Assembly (NCBI GenBank): GCA_018350325.1
Contig: JAEVLN010000006.1
Coordinates: 3,710,056 to 3,774,055, forward strand
Direction of reading: 5' to 3'
Length of the DNA stretch: 64,000 bases
Source of the DNA: Globodera rostochiensis
Taxonomy: Eukaryota > Nematoda > Chromadorea > Rhabditida > Heteroderidae
Below the pieces are notes generated by a model. That model was not told where the DNA came from. It worked only from the letters and a program-made list of their open reading frames with translations, and did no database searches. This document shows, piece after piece, positions 23,112-35,971 of this stretch. Each line of letters starts with the position of its first letter. The first letter of the stretch is position 1. A program made the position numbers and the translations under genes.

Positions 23112-23410
23112 GAGTCCGTTTCGTGAGAAATTATGTAATAATGCGGTAATTAACCAACTTTTATTTAAATAATTTATTCATTTTGTGTAAAACACAGTAA
23201 ATAATGTCAAATGATTACAAAAAATATTTTTATTTTTATTACTAAAATTAAATTTGTTTAATTATATTTTAGTTGTATTTCAACTTAATGAGTTGGCAAT
23301 GCCCGTGGACATGTAACCGGTGTCCACCCGATGGAAGCAATCCGACAAGACCTTCGAGAATTATGAACCCGCCACTTCCAAACAGAAATTGCAAGGATTT
23401 TTTAGAGTAA
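23112..23410 (+). pseudogene. 5'-truncated ShK-domain gene copy
   Basis: Contains the end of exon 2 (to GCG|GTAATT at 23143) and an intact exon 3 (23273-23410). It has no leader exon and no start of exon 2, because the duplication breakpoint is at 23109. A further frame continues to 23862 only because of an intron-like extension. Probably non-functional. Confidence 0.8.
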
Positions 23411-23834
23411 AAAAAATCATAAAAATAATTAAATATTTATTTTTGCCAATTTTTGCTGCTCGACTTGGGCCAAAAATGGCTTTTGTACACTTTATTCAAA
23501 CACAACAACAGCGGCATTTTGTCCAATTACTTGCAAAGTCGGATGTGCAATTGGAGGATGAATTAAGACAACAAATAATTTTGGATAAAAATAAAAATTC
23601 AATTCATTCAATATTTTTTTTTTTACAAGAATTTAAATTTGAAACAAAAAATTATATTTTAACAAATATTTTGGAATTTTTTAAATTTAAAAACCCAACT
23701 CTACAAATAGTTTATCGTAAAAAATCACAAATCACATCAACTAGGCGAAATCTATTTAAAAAATACAAAATGAATCTTTTTGTGCTATTTGAATTAATTT
23801 GTGTTAAAATGCCAAACAACATTTCTTTGATGCC

Positions 23835-25639
23835 TCAGATCATATCAAATGTGCCGTATTGATTTTGCTGGGTGTTTGGTCCAACTATAAATTAATTTAT
23901 TGAAACTTTTAAATACAATAAAAATAACTAAAATTGGCCATAAATACCTTTGCCATTTTTGTATTCAGTGAATATTTTTGCTCGGCACATTGGACAGAAA
24001 TTATTGTACCCTTTCAGCCTTAAATAATGTAAAAATGTACCAAATTTAAACGCTTTTTACCAAGTTTGAATGCATTCCGTGTGGAAGGTATGCTAAAATG
24101 GGTGAGTTTTTTAATTATTATTTAATTATTACATTTAAAATTTAATTTTAAAAATTCTTTACTTTGCATGCCGGCAAACGTTTTATAACGGTGCCCGGCT
24201 CAATTTCGCCCAAACAAATTACGCACGTTTGCGCAACATTTTGTTGAGGCGCATCGGAAGTGCCCTCGCCAACAATTATTTCAGCTAATTCACTGAACGC
24301 CGCCATGTCTAAGGCAAAATTACAAAATTATAAAAATCGCATATTTTTGTTAATAAATTGTTGATTTTATGGGGTTTAAAATGACTTAAACAAATTAACC
24401 GCAATGAATTTTTCCTTTTAAATATTTTAATGTTAAATTGAAAAAAACTTTCCAAATCTTTTCCCTTAATTTATGTTAAACATAAAAGATCATTTAAATT
24501 CTTATGTTATAAAACGAATTTTTCTGTATATTAAACAATGTTGTCTTTATTTTAAGCAAACAATTGAAGAATTTCTGGTTTTTGATAATTCTATTAATTT
24601 TTTTAAATTTATTATATTCAATTAAACGATTACGCGCTTCCCCAACTTCGCTGCTCAGTGTAAAATGTTGTGCCCCAATTGTTGCATATCGCCGATCGCG
24701 TTCCGCTAAAAAGAAAATTACCCGTCGTAGCAATAAAATCAGCCCAAGCATAGCCACTAATGACAATAAAACTTCAATTTCGTATCTGCGCCTTTTTCGA
24801 CGTCGTCGCGATTTTTCTGAGTTTTAAAAGATGAATTTTGTTTGGAAATTAGTAAATATTTTAAATTAATTAAAAAGTATAAAAATACCATTTTGATTGT
24901 TGGGAGACAACAAATGTTCAAGCAATGAACTCGAATCATTTATTTTGTGAAATATCCATTTTTTCTCATTTTGATTGTCCTCTTCTTTTTCGTTGTTCTT
25001 CCAGCCAAAGTTTTTAATAATAGAAACTTTATTCGTTAACAAATTGGCGATGTGACCAACAAAAAATGAACTTTTTTTCAATTCCATTAGGTTCAAAACA
25101 GTTTTGTACGAAATGCCAGAACGTTTTGCCAAAAGAATGACGGAATATGCCAACGATGCAGTCACAAAGCATTTATATGCGGCATTATCTAAAATATAAT
25201 AAAAAATATATATATATGTAAAATAATTTAATTAATAAATTTTTACATATAAATTTTATGTGTTTAAGCTTTTGATAAATGGCAAATAATTTTTGTAAAA
25301 TGTTGTTCATTGCCGGATCATTTTTGCCAACATAATCCATGATATGTTCGATTCCATTATTTTGTTGAGATTGTCCAGCAAATGACCAATTCTAGAAAAT
25401 TTTAAATATTTTTATTAATTAAATAACAATAATTTTAAGACCTCATTTAATGACTTTTTGAAAAAAATCATCATCATGACGTCATCAAGTCGACTCAATT
25501 GGCACACAAACTTTTTTGCTTCGGCACTTGCAGTTTTTACCTTTGTCCAAAAATTTCCGAGTTTTGAACAACCTTCGGACATTAAAATGAATGAAAAAAG
25601 AACAAAAAATACAAATATTTTATGCCGTATCAAATGCAT
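23835..25639 (-). CDS. TM-anchored RING-H2 protein, copy B
   Basis: Exons on the minus strand: 25639-25442, 25391-25247, 25188-24889, 24816-24634, 24308-24163, 24092-24061, 24018-23948 and 23884-23835, all in phase, 374 aa. Nearly identical to copy A. Differences are a few residues in the leader, a two-codon gain at the exon 3 start (YNAAYKC for YKRKC), a QHFT insertion after the membrane segment and QNQYGTFDMI at the C-terminus. RING ligands are complete (CVIC, LPAC-K-HTFH-TEC, CPMC). The 3' exons are more conserved than expected for a decaying copy, so it is probably functional. Confidence 0.86.
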
Positions 25640-25869
25640 TTTTTTCTAAAATAATAATTATTCAAAATTTTACTTAAAAACTAATAAAAACGGAAGTTCT
25701 AGCATTTGTTTTTTAATTTATAAAGGCCAAAAATGCCAGCATTATCTCTACGGAGAATACACGTATATATTGAATAAAAATTAAAAGGCTACATATTTTA
25801 TTGATCAATAATTATTAAATACCGGTTTATATATTTTTTATATATATGCTTAAATGTAGGGATGGGATT

Positions 25870-26160
25870 TATATGCATCAAAAATGGAAAAATATGCAAT
25901 CAAAATGATCAAAAAAGATAAAGCGTTGGTTTAAGCTTAGACAAGTTTTGAATAAGTAAACATTTAAGCATTTTGTGGCATTTTGAGCATATTTTACATA
26001 TTTAGAGCATATTTTGGCATTTTTATATAAATTCGAAAACGCACGAACAATCTTTAGGGGGGGCATTTTACCCGAAACTTCGGGTATTTTCCGAACCTGA
26101 AACACGAAACTCGAAGCTCCAAAGTACCCGAAATTTCGCGAAACTCGAAGTTTTGCCCAG
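25870..26160. repeat. degenerate dispersed repeat
   Basis: Between copies B and C lies an AT-rich repeat with a gaaacttcgggta/tacccgaaatttcg inverted motif (26074-26130) and a one-sided tagggatgggatttatatgc end. No gene. Confidence 0.4.
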
Positions 26161-26267
26161 CCCTGATGGCTAGTTGGTTTTGTAATTTTGAAATAAAATT
26201 CAAATCAATGTTTTTCAAAAAAATTTCATTTCGACTTTTTCGTTGAAATGCCAAACACTTTGATGCC

Positions 26268-28085
26268 TCAGACCATATCAAATGTACCGTATTGATCAGG
26301 CTGGGTGTTTGGTCCAACTATAAATTATTTTATTGAAATTTATAAATACAATAAAAATAACTAAAATTGGCCATAAATACCTTTGCCATTTTTGTATTCA
26401 GTGAATATTTTTGCTCGGCACATTGGACAGAAATTATTGTACCCTTTCAGCCTTAAAAATAATGTCAAAAATGTGCCAAATTTAAACGCTTTTTTACCAT
26501 GGTTGAATGCATTCCGTGTGGAAGGTATGCTAAAATGGGTGAGTTTTTTAATTATTATTTAATTATTACATTTAAAATATAATTTAATCCGTGTGGAAGG
26601 TATGCTAAAATGGGTGAGTTTTTTAAATATTATTTAATTATAAAATAAAATAAATTTAAAAATTCTTTACTTTGCATGCCGGCAAACGTTTTATAACGGT
26701 GCCCGGCTCAATTTCGCCCAAACAAATTGCGCATTGCGCAATATTTTGTTGAGGCGCATCGGAAGTGCCCTCGCCAACAATTATTTCAGCTAATTTACTG
26801 AACGCCGCCATGTCTAAGGCAAAATTGCAAAATTATAAAAATCGCAAATTTATGATTAAAAAAAAAATTACGCGCTGCTCCAACATTCGCTGGGAGTATA
26901 AACGGCGTTGTTTCTGATACTTCTTCCACTGTTGAACGTGTCCAAAAATTTTCGTGAACATAAATAATCAAACGAATAGCGCTTAGAAGCCCGACAATAA
27001 TCAGACAAACGTAGTGATACTGTAACATGCGTTTTTTTCTGCCTTGCATTTCTGGCAAAAAAATTTTGAATTTTCACAAAATTTAAAATAATAATGAAGA
27101 TATAAGCCAAAAAATAAAGCAAGATTTTAATTATTTTTGAAATAAAAAATTGCAAGTAGTGTGTGCATTCATGACATGAAAACAAACATTGATTAAATAT
27201 TAAAAAATATATGTTTTTTCAATTTCTTAGTAATAAAACATTATTAATTTTTACCGGTTTTATAAAAAGATTTTAACCATTTTTCAAATAAACCACTTGA
27301 ATTATGGGTTTGGCGAAATGCCCATTTTTTGACATTCTGATTGTCTTCTTCCTCTTTTTTAAGATGATTAATAGAAAAATAATCACTTAACAAATATGTT
27401 ATTTCTTCAATAAAAAGTGAACTTTTTCTCAATTCCATTGCGTTCAAAATCTCATTGTGCGGAATGCCAGAACGTTTTGCCAAAAAAAGTTCAGCATATG
27501 CCAACGATGCAGTCAGAAAGCTTTTATATTTTTGAATATCTATATTAAAATTATATGATAAAATAATTTATCTTTATTATTATTTTCATTTTTACTATGA
27601 TCGAATGCTAATTCGCGCATCATTTGCAAATATTTTCAATATTTATCTGATAAAGCTCACATAAAAATGTTGGTTGTCTAATCTTTTGGTAAATGGCAAA
27701 TAATTTTTGTAAAATTTGTTCCATTGCCGGATCATTTTCGCCAACATTTTCCATAAAATTTCCAATTCCATTAGGCTGAACCGATTTAACAGACTCAAAA
27801 AATGAAATTAAATATATTCAAAAAAGGGTATAAAATTTAAATTTAATTTGGAAATAGCCAAATAAAACAAACAAAAATAAACACCTGAATTAATGCAATT
27901 TCATTTATGACGTCATCAAGTTGACTCAATTGGCGCACAAACTTTGTTGTGTCAACCCCTTCAATTTCAATCAATTGATCACCATTTTTATATAAATTTT
28001 CCCAACATTTTCCGAGTCCTTCAGAGAAGAGAAACATTGAAAAAAGTGCAAAAAATGCATTAATTTTGTTATAAATAATTATCAT
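26268..28085 (-). CDS. TM-anchored RING-H2 protein, copy C (divergent)
   Basis: Same eight-exon plan as A and B: 28085-27885, 27793-27661, 27539-27255, 27051-26872, 26813-26671, 26529-26498, 26451-26381 and 26317-26268, 364 aa. The luminal domain has diverged strongly (for example GDQLIEIEGVDTTKFVRQLS), while the RING exons are almost identical to A and B (CAIC, HTFH-TEC-IQPW, CPMC). The membrane exon reads GRKKRMLQYHYVCLIIVGLL. Fast change in the luminal part with a constant RING suggests a variable recognition domain coupled to fixed ubiquitin-ligase output, or gene conversion of the 3' half. Confidence 0.86.
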
Positions 28086-29951
28086 TTTTTTCTCTGAACA
28101 AAAAAAAAACAGAAAAATTGTAAAATAAATACCTAAATAATTGTTTTCATTCTAACTTATTTTTTATAATAAATAATATTAGCAAAGATTAGTAGCATAT
28201 TTACAATTAAGTCACATTATTATGGATCAAATATTGATTATGGTATAATCATATTCAAACATCATTTTAATATAACTTATAAGTTATATTGGCAAAAAAA
28301 AATTTGTATGTAACGTTATTATATTTATTTTATGAATTATAGATTAAATAAATTCGCCTATTTATTCAAATTAAAAATAATAAAATTTCGAATATTTAGG
28401 CCGAGAAAATGGCAATTTTTAGTAGCGCAATTTTAGAATGCGCAAGTCGATTATAGGAGTAGAGTGAAAAGTGATCAGTATTTTAAAGAGAATCTGGGAT
28501 CAGTATTTTAAAAAATCCGGGTCAAGATTTAAAGGGAAAAAATTAAAAATTTCAAGAAAAACCTAAGTCTTATAAAATTGATGAAAAATGAACGTCCAAA
28601 CTTCATTTTTTTTTTGCACGCATTTCATAGCAACGGGTGTTAGTAAAAAAATGATTCCAGCCCATTTATGTTTTTCATTTACAAAAACTTTGTAATTCTT
28701 TATTTTGTGAAAAAAAGGGTTTTTTTTTATTGGAAAATTTTCTCTTATTTATATTTTATTTATGGGATATTTTTATTTGTGATCACTTTTTATTTTGACC
28801 AATTTTGAATTACTGTAGTTTGTGTCTGTTTTGTAGTTTGTTGACAGAGTAAGAAGTAACCTTGAAATTTTGTTTCATTTGCCCCATTTTAAAGTTTGTA
28901 GAGGCTGCTGGTTATGTAGTGCTCAGCGGGTATAATAATGAATTTCCCCCCCCCCTTCCCCCCGGGCGCAAAAGGCGGCGAATAAACCCCCCAACCCTTA
29001 AGAACTTGTTTTGCATCCCCACTTGCCCCCACAATTCACCTTTTTCTCCTCATTTATATTCAGTTCAAATTGTTTTCACATTTTTGTCTGAAATATTCTA
29101 GAATTAATTTTTGCAATTTAAAAAATGTAAAAATGTATTTTAATATTCAATCCAGGATTTTTTAATGAAAAAAGTGGGTACTTATTTGTTTGGGGCTCAT
29201 ATTTGAGTTCGTCATGATAATAAAGTAGGGTGGCACGGGACCGGGACTTTCGGGACCGGGAGCAAGATTTTCAACCGGGATCGGGATTAAGCAAGACTTT
29301 TCACGGGAGAAATGTTTTTTTACCGAAACACTAAAATTTTTAATTTTTTGGCTTGTTGATGTTCTTGATCTTCACAAGATTGTCAGCATCAGATTAACAT
29401 TGCGGGTACACTTCCGACCTTTTTTTTATGACTTTCATCAAAATTTCGCAAAATTAAGCATTTTTTGCTTTGAAAATTCGGAAACAAATTCAAAAACATT
29501 GGTTTACAGAAGAGTGGAGGATCGGCAATGCCGACAGGCGCCGCCGGGGAAATTTTTACAAAAATTGGCAATCTTTGTTAAGAAATTTGAAGCAAGATTC
29601 AGAAAGATATGATCTTTTGCGCGCATTTTTAATTAAAATTTGAAAATTTATTAAACAATTTTGATTAATATGTGAGGCCATCGATTCACTTGGGAGGACT
29701 CTTGTAGGAGTGCCAATTAAGTCCTGGTTGGTCCCGGTCCCGTCTTTCTCATCGCATCTAGGCCAATTTTTTAAATTTTATTTAAATTTATTAATTTTAA
29801 ATATTTCTACTAGTTTATTTTTTATTAATTTTAACAGAAATTTGCACTCAAATTAAGAGAAAAATTTTTATAGACCAATTAAGCAAACCTTAAATTGTTT
29901 TTACCCAAAATAATAATTTATTTTTTAGTAATTAAATAAATTTCTGACAAA
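28086..29951. other. gene-free stretch with repeat remnants
   Basis: AT-rich spacer upstream of the divergent RING copy C and SDR genes. It has a poly-C/GC patch (28941-28985) and a GGGACCGGGAC...GTCCCGGTCCCG repeat near 29230-29750. No exon was found. Confidence 0.45.
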
Positions 29952-32270
29952 ATGGAATTAATCTACGCCATTCTGAGCATTTTTGGGTTAATTTTTCTGC
30001 TCTGTTTACTGTTTAAAGTGCTACGCGCTTTTTACCGATGCATTTACCCCTATTTTATTGCACGTCAAAAAGATTTGCGCAAATTGGTCGGTGCCCAATG
30101 GGCCGTCGTCACCGGTGCAAGCGATGGAATTGGCAAAGAATATGCCAAGCAATTGGCCATTAAGTAAAAATTTGAAAAAGAAAATTAAATTTTAATGTTG
30201 TTAAAAGTAAAAAATAATAATTTTTTGTGGATTTGATCAAAATTAAAATATGAAAGCCAACAGCAATGCGTAATAAAAGGCTTTTTTAAATTTCATTTTA
30301 CCAGTTTTAAATTTATTCTTTTTAAATTTAAAAAGTTTTGTAAGCGGTAAATATAAAAATGCAATTAAAACTGTTTTGGTGTTTTCAGCCAATTGATAAA
30401 TAATTTTTTGATTAAATTTTTTGATTTTTTTCTAAAAATTCCAAATTTTAAATTTTAACACTAAAATAATGATATTTAAAATTTCAATTATTTTTTAGGG
30501 GTTTTAACATTGTGCTAATTTCGCGTTCGGCAGACAAGCTGAGAGTTGTGAAGGAAGAAATTCAGCCCAAACAATTTTTGCAGCCCGAAGTCCGATGGAT
30601 TTCATTCGATTTCACCAACGCCAACATTGATGACTACGAAAAATGGCTGTTTCCGGAACTTGCTAAACTTGACATTGGAATGCTCGGTAATTTTATGCTT
30701 AAATTTTGGCAAAAAATTAACAATTTTATTACTTACGCTTGTAAAAGAATGGAAATTTTGAGTTTATAAACAAACACAAAATTAATTAAATTTTTTTACA
30801 CCTACAAGTGAAAACTTCGGTCTAAATAACAAAAAAAAATCCCTAAGTATTTAAAAAATTACCTAAGCATAAAATAAATTTAAAGTTAAATAAAAATCAA
30901 ATTCATTTTTTATGAAATTTTGATAACAAACGAAGAACAAACCAAAATTTAAAAATATTACTTATTGGAACTTTTTAATTATAATTTCCTGAAATGAATT
31001 ATTTTATATAAGCAATTTTGTGTTAAAAAATGAATTTAAAATTATCAAAAAAAAAATATAATTATTGAAATAATTAATTTTAATAAATTTAACTTCATTT
31101 TTTAGTCAACAATGTCGGCGCCGTTCACCCTGTAAAGCGCTTTCATGAAATCCCTGGAGGAAAGCGAAAAATGGCAAACGATTTGGTAAAAACAATGTTT
31201 ATGTACATAAAAAATTGGTATCTTGTGATTAGCACCAATTTTTAAATTTAGAAAACCAAATTTTTGGCAACTTTTAATGCCCATAAAACTATTTTTCTGA
31301 TGCCAAACAAATTTGTGAATTTGAATTTGAATTTAGATTCTGAACACAATGCCACACACAATCCTCAGCGCGTTTGTTTTGAAGCAAATGGCGGAGCGAA
31401 AAAAGGGAATTATCATCAATATTTCATCATTTATTGCAAATTACCCATTCGTCTATTGTTCCGTGTACTCATCGGTGAAGGTATAATAATATATTTAGTA
31501 AATGAATTTTAAAAATTTTATTATTATTGAATTAAATTTAATTCAGAAATATCTCAGCTGGTTTTCAACAATTTTGCGCAAAGAATATTCGGACACCAGC
31601 ATCATAATCCAGACAGTAAGTTTTGAATTCATTATTAAAAATTGTATTAAAATAATTATCAAAATATTCGATGTTATAATTAATGAATAAATATAAATAT
31701 TATCTGTTTTAAAAATGTTTAAATTTTTGAAGACATAGCATACGAATCTGACCTCAATTTAGACCAATTTCGAATCCCTGAATTCGATTCAAGAATGTAT
31801 CAAGAATGATATTTTTTGAAATACGGTCATTTTGAACAGTTTTGAATTTTACATCCCGGTAATCTAAAAGAAAATTGCGCGACAAACACAAACCGAACAA
31901 TTTTATCATTTTTACTTCACTAATTTTTTTGTTGAGATTACGCCTGGCGTTGTTTACACCAAAATGTCCCAAGAAATTGTGAACAATGAAAAGCCCAACT
32001 TTTTTGCGCCATCTCCGCAAAAATTTGTGGCGTCGGCTCTTCGAACTGTGGGCCATGTAGATGAAGCATCTGGATGTTTTGCGCATCAATTGCAGGCAAA
32101 TTTTTGTAATTTTTGAATGCAAAGAATGACGACACATTGCCAAACATTTAAAATTTAAATTTTAAAAACTATTTATTACGTAAATTTAGAATGAGTCGGT
32201 CAAAATGATGCCAAATTGGTTGTTGGAAATTGCCTCAAGACAGCAAATAAAGAAACTTGAGAAGAAATAA
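29952..32270 (+). CDS. short-chain dehydrogenase, 17beta-HSD12/LET-767-like
   Basis: Seven exons join in phase: 29952-30163, 30499-30686, 31106-31185, 31337-31480, 31547-31615, 31937-32095 and 32190-32270 (310 aa). An N-terminal membrane segment (about 3-22) precedes the Rossmann motif TGASDGIG (54-61). NNVG is at 135-138, the active-site Ser at 190/191 (INISSF), and YSSVK (Y204, K208) completes the tetrad. The C-terminus ends KKLEKK, a di-lysine ER-retrieval type signal. The family contains ER 3-ketoacyl-CoA/steroid reductases such as nematode LET-767, used in long-chain fatty acid or sterol metabolism. The last intron begins with GC instead of GT (CAG|GCAAAT at 32096). Confidence 0.88.
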
Positions 32271-32602
32271 TCAATTCATTTTAAGCATAACAATTTTGTC
32301 CATGTTCACTATTAAAAATAACTATTAAAATTAATTAAAAAATAATTTTTTGAACATTTTATTACAAAATAATTTCTCTAAAGGCGCCACCGGGAATTTT
32401 AAATTTTAGAATTTTAGCGATTTGTTAACAGATTCAAAATAGGTTTGAGCGGTTGATAACAAATTAACCCTAGCGGATAAAATGTTTTTTGAGAGTTTTA
32501 ATATTTTTTTAATAAATAAATAAATAAATACGTTTTTTGACAGTCCATAAATTTTAGACAAATATTAACAGAATTATCATTAATAAAGTCAACAATTTCT
32601 AA
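32271..32602. other. convergent intergenic
   Basis: AT-rich 332-bp spacer between the SDR stop and the FMO stop, holding both 3' ends. Contains a short ATAA run near 32513-32530. Confidence 0.5.
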
Positions 32603-35113
32603 TTAGTCATAAGTAACTTCAAATTCTTCGTGATCAATCAGACGATAACGCAATTTCCGGTATGTGAACTGATTTTCTAACCGCCGTTCCACGTTGTATT
32701 GGTAAACCCTTCAAAAATAATTAAAGTAATTTTAAAAACAAATTAATTTAAATTTATTCACTTTGCCAAAATTGGCGGTGCCGGGCTGTGGCCGCTCAAC
32801 GAATCCAACCAATTGAAATACGCCCACTGTTTTAAGCGGAGAAAATGAAATTTTCCCAACTTTTCTCCGTTTTTCTTAAGTTCTCTAAATTTAAAATTAA
32901 AAATTCAAATAAAAGAAAAACAAAAAAAATATTAATTATAATAAAATTTTACTGAATTCGCCGCTTTTCATAATGTTTGACGTGTTCCAAAGAAATTATT
33001 TGCTGAACATTCAAAATTTTGTCGACTAAAAGCGCAATTGAAAAACGAGTCTAAATAGTTAATTGTGATTTATATTTGTTAAAATTTTTTTTCTGTTTTT
33101 ATACCTGAACCTCAATGGAATAAAATGGTAGGTTATAATTGTTTAAACCAATAAAAAACAGGCTGTTCACATATTCCGGGTGTACAACGTGTCCAAAAAG
33201 AGGACTCACAAACGGGTCCCAAGAAATTGAGAAATTTTCTAAAATTTATTATTATTGTTTAAAAATATATTTATTTATATTTGCATAATTTAGTTAAAAT
33301 TGAATTGTTTGCATAAAGAAAACAATGTCACTAGAATATGCTTTGAATTTTTGGCATAATTATTTAGTGTAATTTATTTATTATATTTTTTAAATTTAAT
33401 CTTACCGAACCTTTTTGAATTTTTAAAATTATTTTAAATTCATTTTGCAAATGCCAAATTTACCTGATTTTTCAAAGAATGGAAAGCTGAAGCGATAACC
33501 GGTGCAAAAAATGACCAAATCGATTTGGCTTATCACTTTTCCACCCTCCAAAATTAGTCCATTTTCTTCGGCATCAATTACTCGGCCAAACACTTCCAAA
33601 TTTGGACACAAATTTTCGATTTCTGACATTTTGTTGGAACTGCACAAATAAACCTTAGAAAGCAAACGAATTTTGCATATTCAAATTTGTTTTTATAAAT
33701 TTTGTTTTGTTTGTTTAATTAAAAAATATCTATTTTTAAATAATTAAATATTTTAGTTTCCATCAAAAAAAAAATATTTTGCATTTTTACTTTTTCAGCA
33801 TAGTCAACCAATTGGAGCGCAATTTCAGCTCCAGACAATTGTCCACCCACAACAGCTACTTTCATGCCTAAATTAAATTAATTTTAAAATTAAAATATTA
33901 ATGGCCGTAATTTAGAAAAATTTAAAATCTAAATCAACCAATAAAATTGGATTTATTTGTTGTTTAAATGCATTTTTATGGGTTTTTATAAATAATTTTT
34001 AGTTACCTAATGTTTGGGAATAAAAAGATATATTTGACATCAATATATGTATCAATTTTCATATTTATTTTTGCTTAATAAATTGTTTAAATTATTTATT
34101 TAATTTGCTAATTTCACCTTTATAATTTTCAGCTCGACGATAACAATGGCTATGAACCCATTTTAAGCGCAATTTCGGCACAAATTCAGGCAAAAAACCG
34201 CGCCAATGATGGCCTGAGCATATGAAAATCGCGTCAAAATGTCGAACGAACATTTTTTGGTCCTTTTTCAAATCCTCAATTTCCACTCTCCAACACGATG
34301 GATTAGCCGATTTGTCATAATCAATTAAAGAAATTCGCTTCTCAAGCTGAATTATTGAAATATTTTGTTTATAACTAACTCCTTTAACATTTTTGAATTA
34401 AAAATAAATATATTTTGGTTTAAATTGAATTAAAAAGTAATGAATGAGCCAAGATTGAGCCGAGATTTTCAATAATGTTTTTATTAGCGAATAGGGAATC
34501 CTTAGAGAAGCATGGAAATAACATTCATTTCGAAAAATTTTAGAATTAGAGCGACTTTTTAGTCAATATAAATCAATATTTTGGCACTTTTTGGGTTTTT
34601 GGTCAATATTTTAAGTCAATATTTCGCTAGTCAATTTAAAAATAAAAATATTTTGACATTTAGTCTGACCTGGACAAAATGTCGTATTGGTTTGGCAAAC
34701 CGTTGCAAATAATTGAATATCACTTCAGAACTTGGAAATGAATCCTCCGCGTTTTGTGCGAGTGGAAAGTCGGCCTTTTCAATGGGAAAGTTGTCAAAGC
34801 ACATAATTTCCTTGGGAATGTTCACTCTGTGCAAATTTTAATTTAAATACTCCATTTTTGATTAAAATGTTAACAAATTGAAAACATTCAAAATAAAAAT
34901 AAAATTTTAAGACAAAATTTCTGACCGTAGCCCGGCGTACATTGACGAATGAACATCCGGCCTGTCGTCGTCCGTGTACAGCCAAATGCCACCAATTTGG
35001 TCGCATTGTTCAAAAATGGTCAGTTCAATTTGAGTGCCGAACTGTTCAGCCAGTCGACGTGCCACACAAAGGCCACCAGGTCCGGCACCAACCACACAAA
35101 CACGACGTTTCAT
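32603..35113 (-). CDS. fmo-like: flavin-containing monooxygenase
   Basis: Nine minus-strand exons fit: 35113-34926, 34826-34670, 34346-34118, 33867-33791, 33653-33464, 33238-33105, 33050-32953, 32884-32762 and 32708-32603 (433 aa). Landmarks: FAD site GAGPGG at residues 9-14, the HSHCY piece of the FMO identifying motif, NADPH site VVGGQLSG near 196-203, and FCTGY at 266-270. The enzyme should use NADPH, O2 and FAD to oxygenate N- or S-containing compounds, including xenobiotics. No C-terminal membrane anchor is visible. Exon 2 could end 12 nt later (adding VRLN) with the same phase. No defect was seen. Confidence 0.87.
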
Positions 35114-35971
35114 ATTAATAAATATAAATTTATGTTTTTAATTTAAATTTCTAAATGTTTTTATGTCAGTTTTAAACAAAAACTTTTTTTGTTGTTAAAA
35201 TATGCAGATGTTAATTGCTGATAAAAGAGGGGAAATCATAAATTTTACTTCAACATATCTTATCTACAACACAATCGATGAAAAATTTCTTTGTTTAAAT
35301 ATCGTTATTACTAGTAATCGTTGGGAATCGATTTTATCGTTTTTTACGAAATAAACGGTTAGAATTTATGAAGCAAATAATAATAATAATAATTAATATA
35401 AAACAGTAATTCCTAAATAATTTTATAATTATAAAATATAAATCTTTAAATGCACCAGGTATATTAGCCGATCCTAATTGGAATTGTTAACACGTCTCCT
35501 CCTTCTGCGTTTGCGTTCTGCAATTGAAAAAAGCTGAAAAGCAACAAAAAACGCATAGGCACCAAGGATGTAACCGGGTGCCAAAAAAACCCCACGGAAT
35601 CCTCTCCCAAAAAAATGTCCAGAAATCCGGAACATTTCGAAATCTCAAAAATTTGATTTATTCGAATTTTTTTGATCATTTTTTAGCCCTCGTGTCACAC
35701 TTCAATCAATCCCGACCAAATCCGAGAACCCCTCAGACAATCGAAAAAGCGGTTTTACAGTGATCTAAAAATAGTGAAAACCTACTGAAACCGAGGATTC
35801 GATCATGAAAAAATGTTTTAAAATAAAAATTAACAATGAAAGACAATAAAAAATTTTATCAATTTAGCGAGGAATTGGAAAAAATGCATTATTTAAAATA
35901 AAAGAGTTCATGTTCCCAATAAACATCCAGAAAAAGCAGCAGAAATAAAAATATTAGGAAAATCACAAATT
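35114..35971. other. gene-free stretch
   Basis: AT-rich FMO upstream DNA. Positions 35560-35700 include a repeat fragment (ggatgtaaccgggtgcc) shared with 42832-42850. No gene seen. Confidence 0.4.

Larger units (their letters stand above)
23109..25818. repeat. segmental duplication, unit 2
   Basis: Second copy of 19523-23006, carrying the truncated ShK gene and RING copy B. It lacks the MITE and the repeated exon 6 starts of unit 1. Confidence 0.85.
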
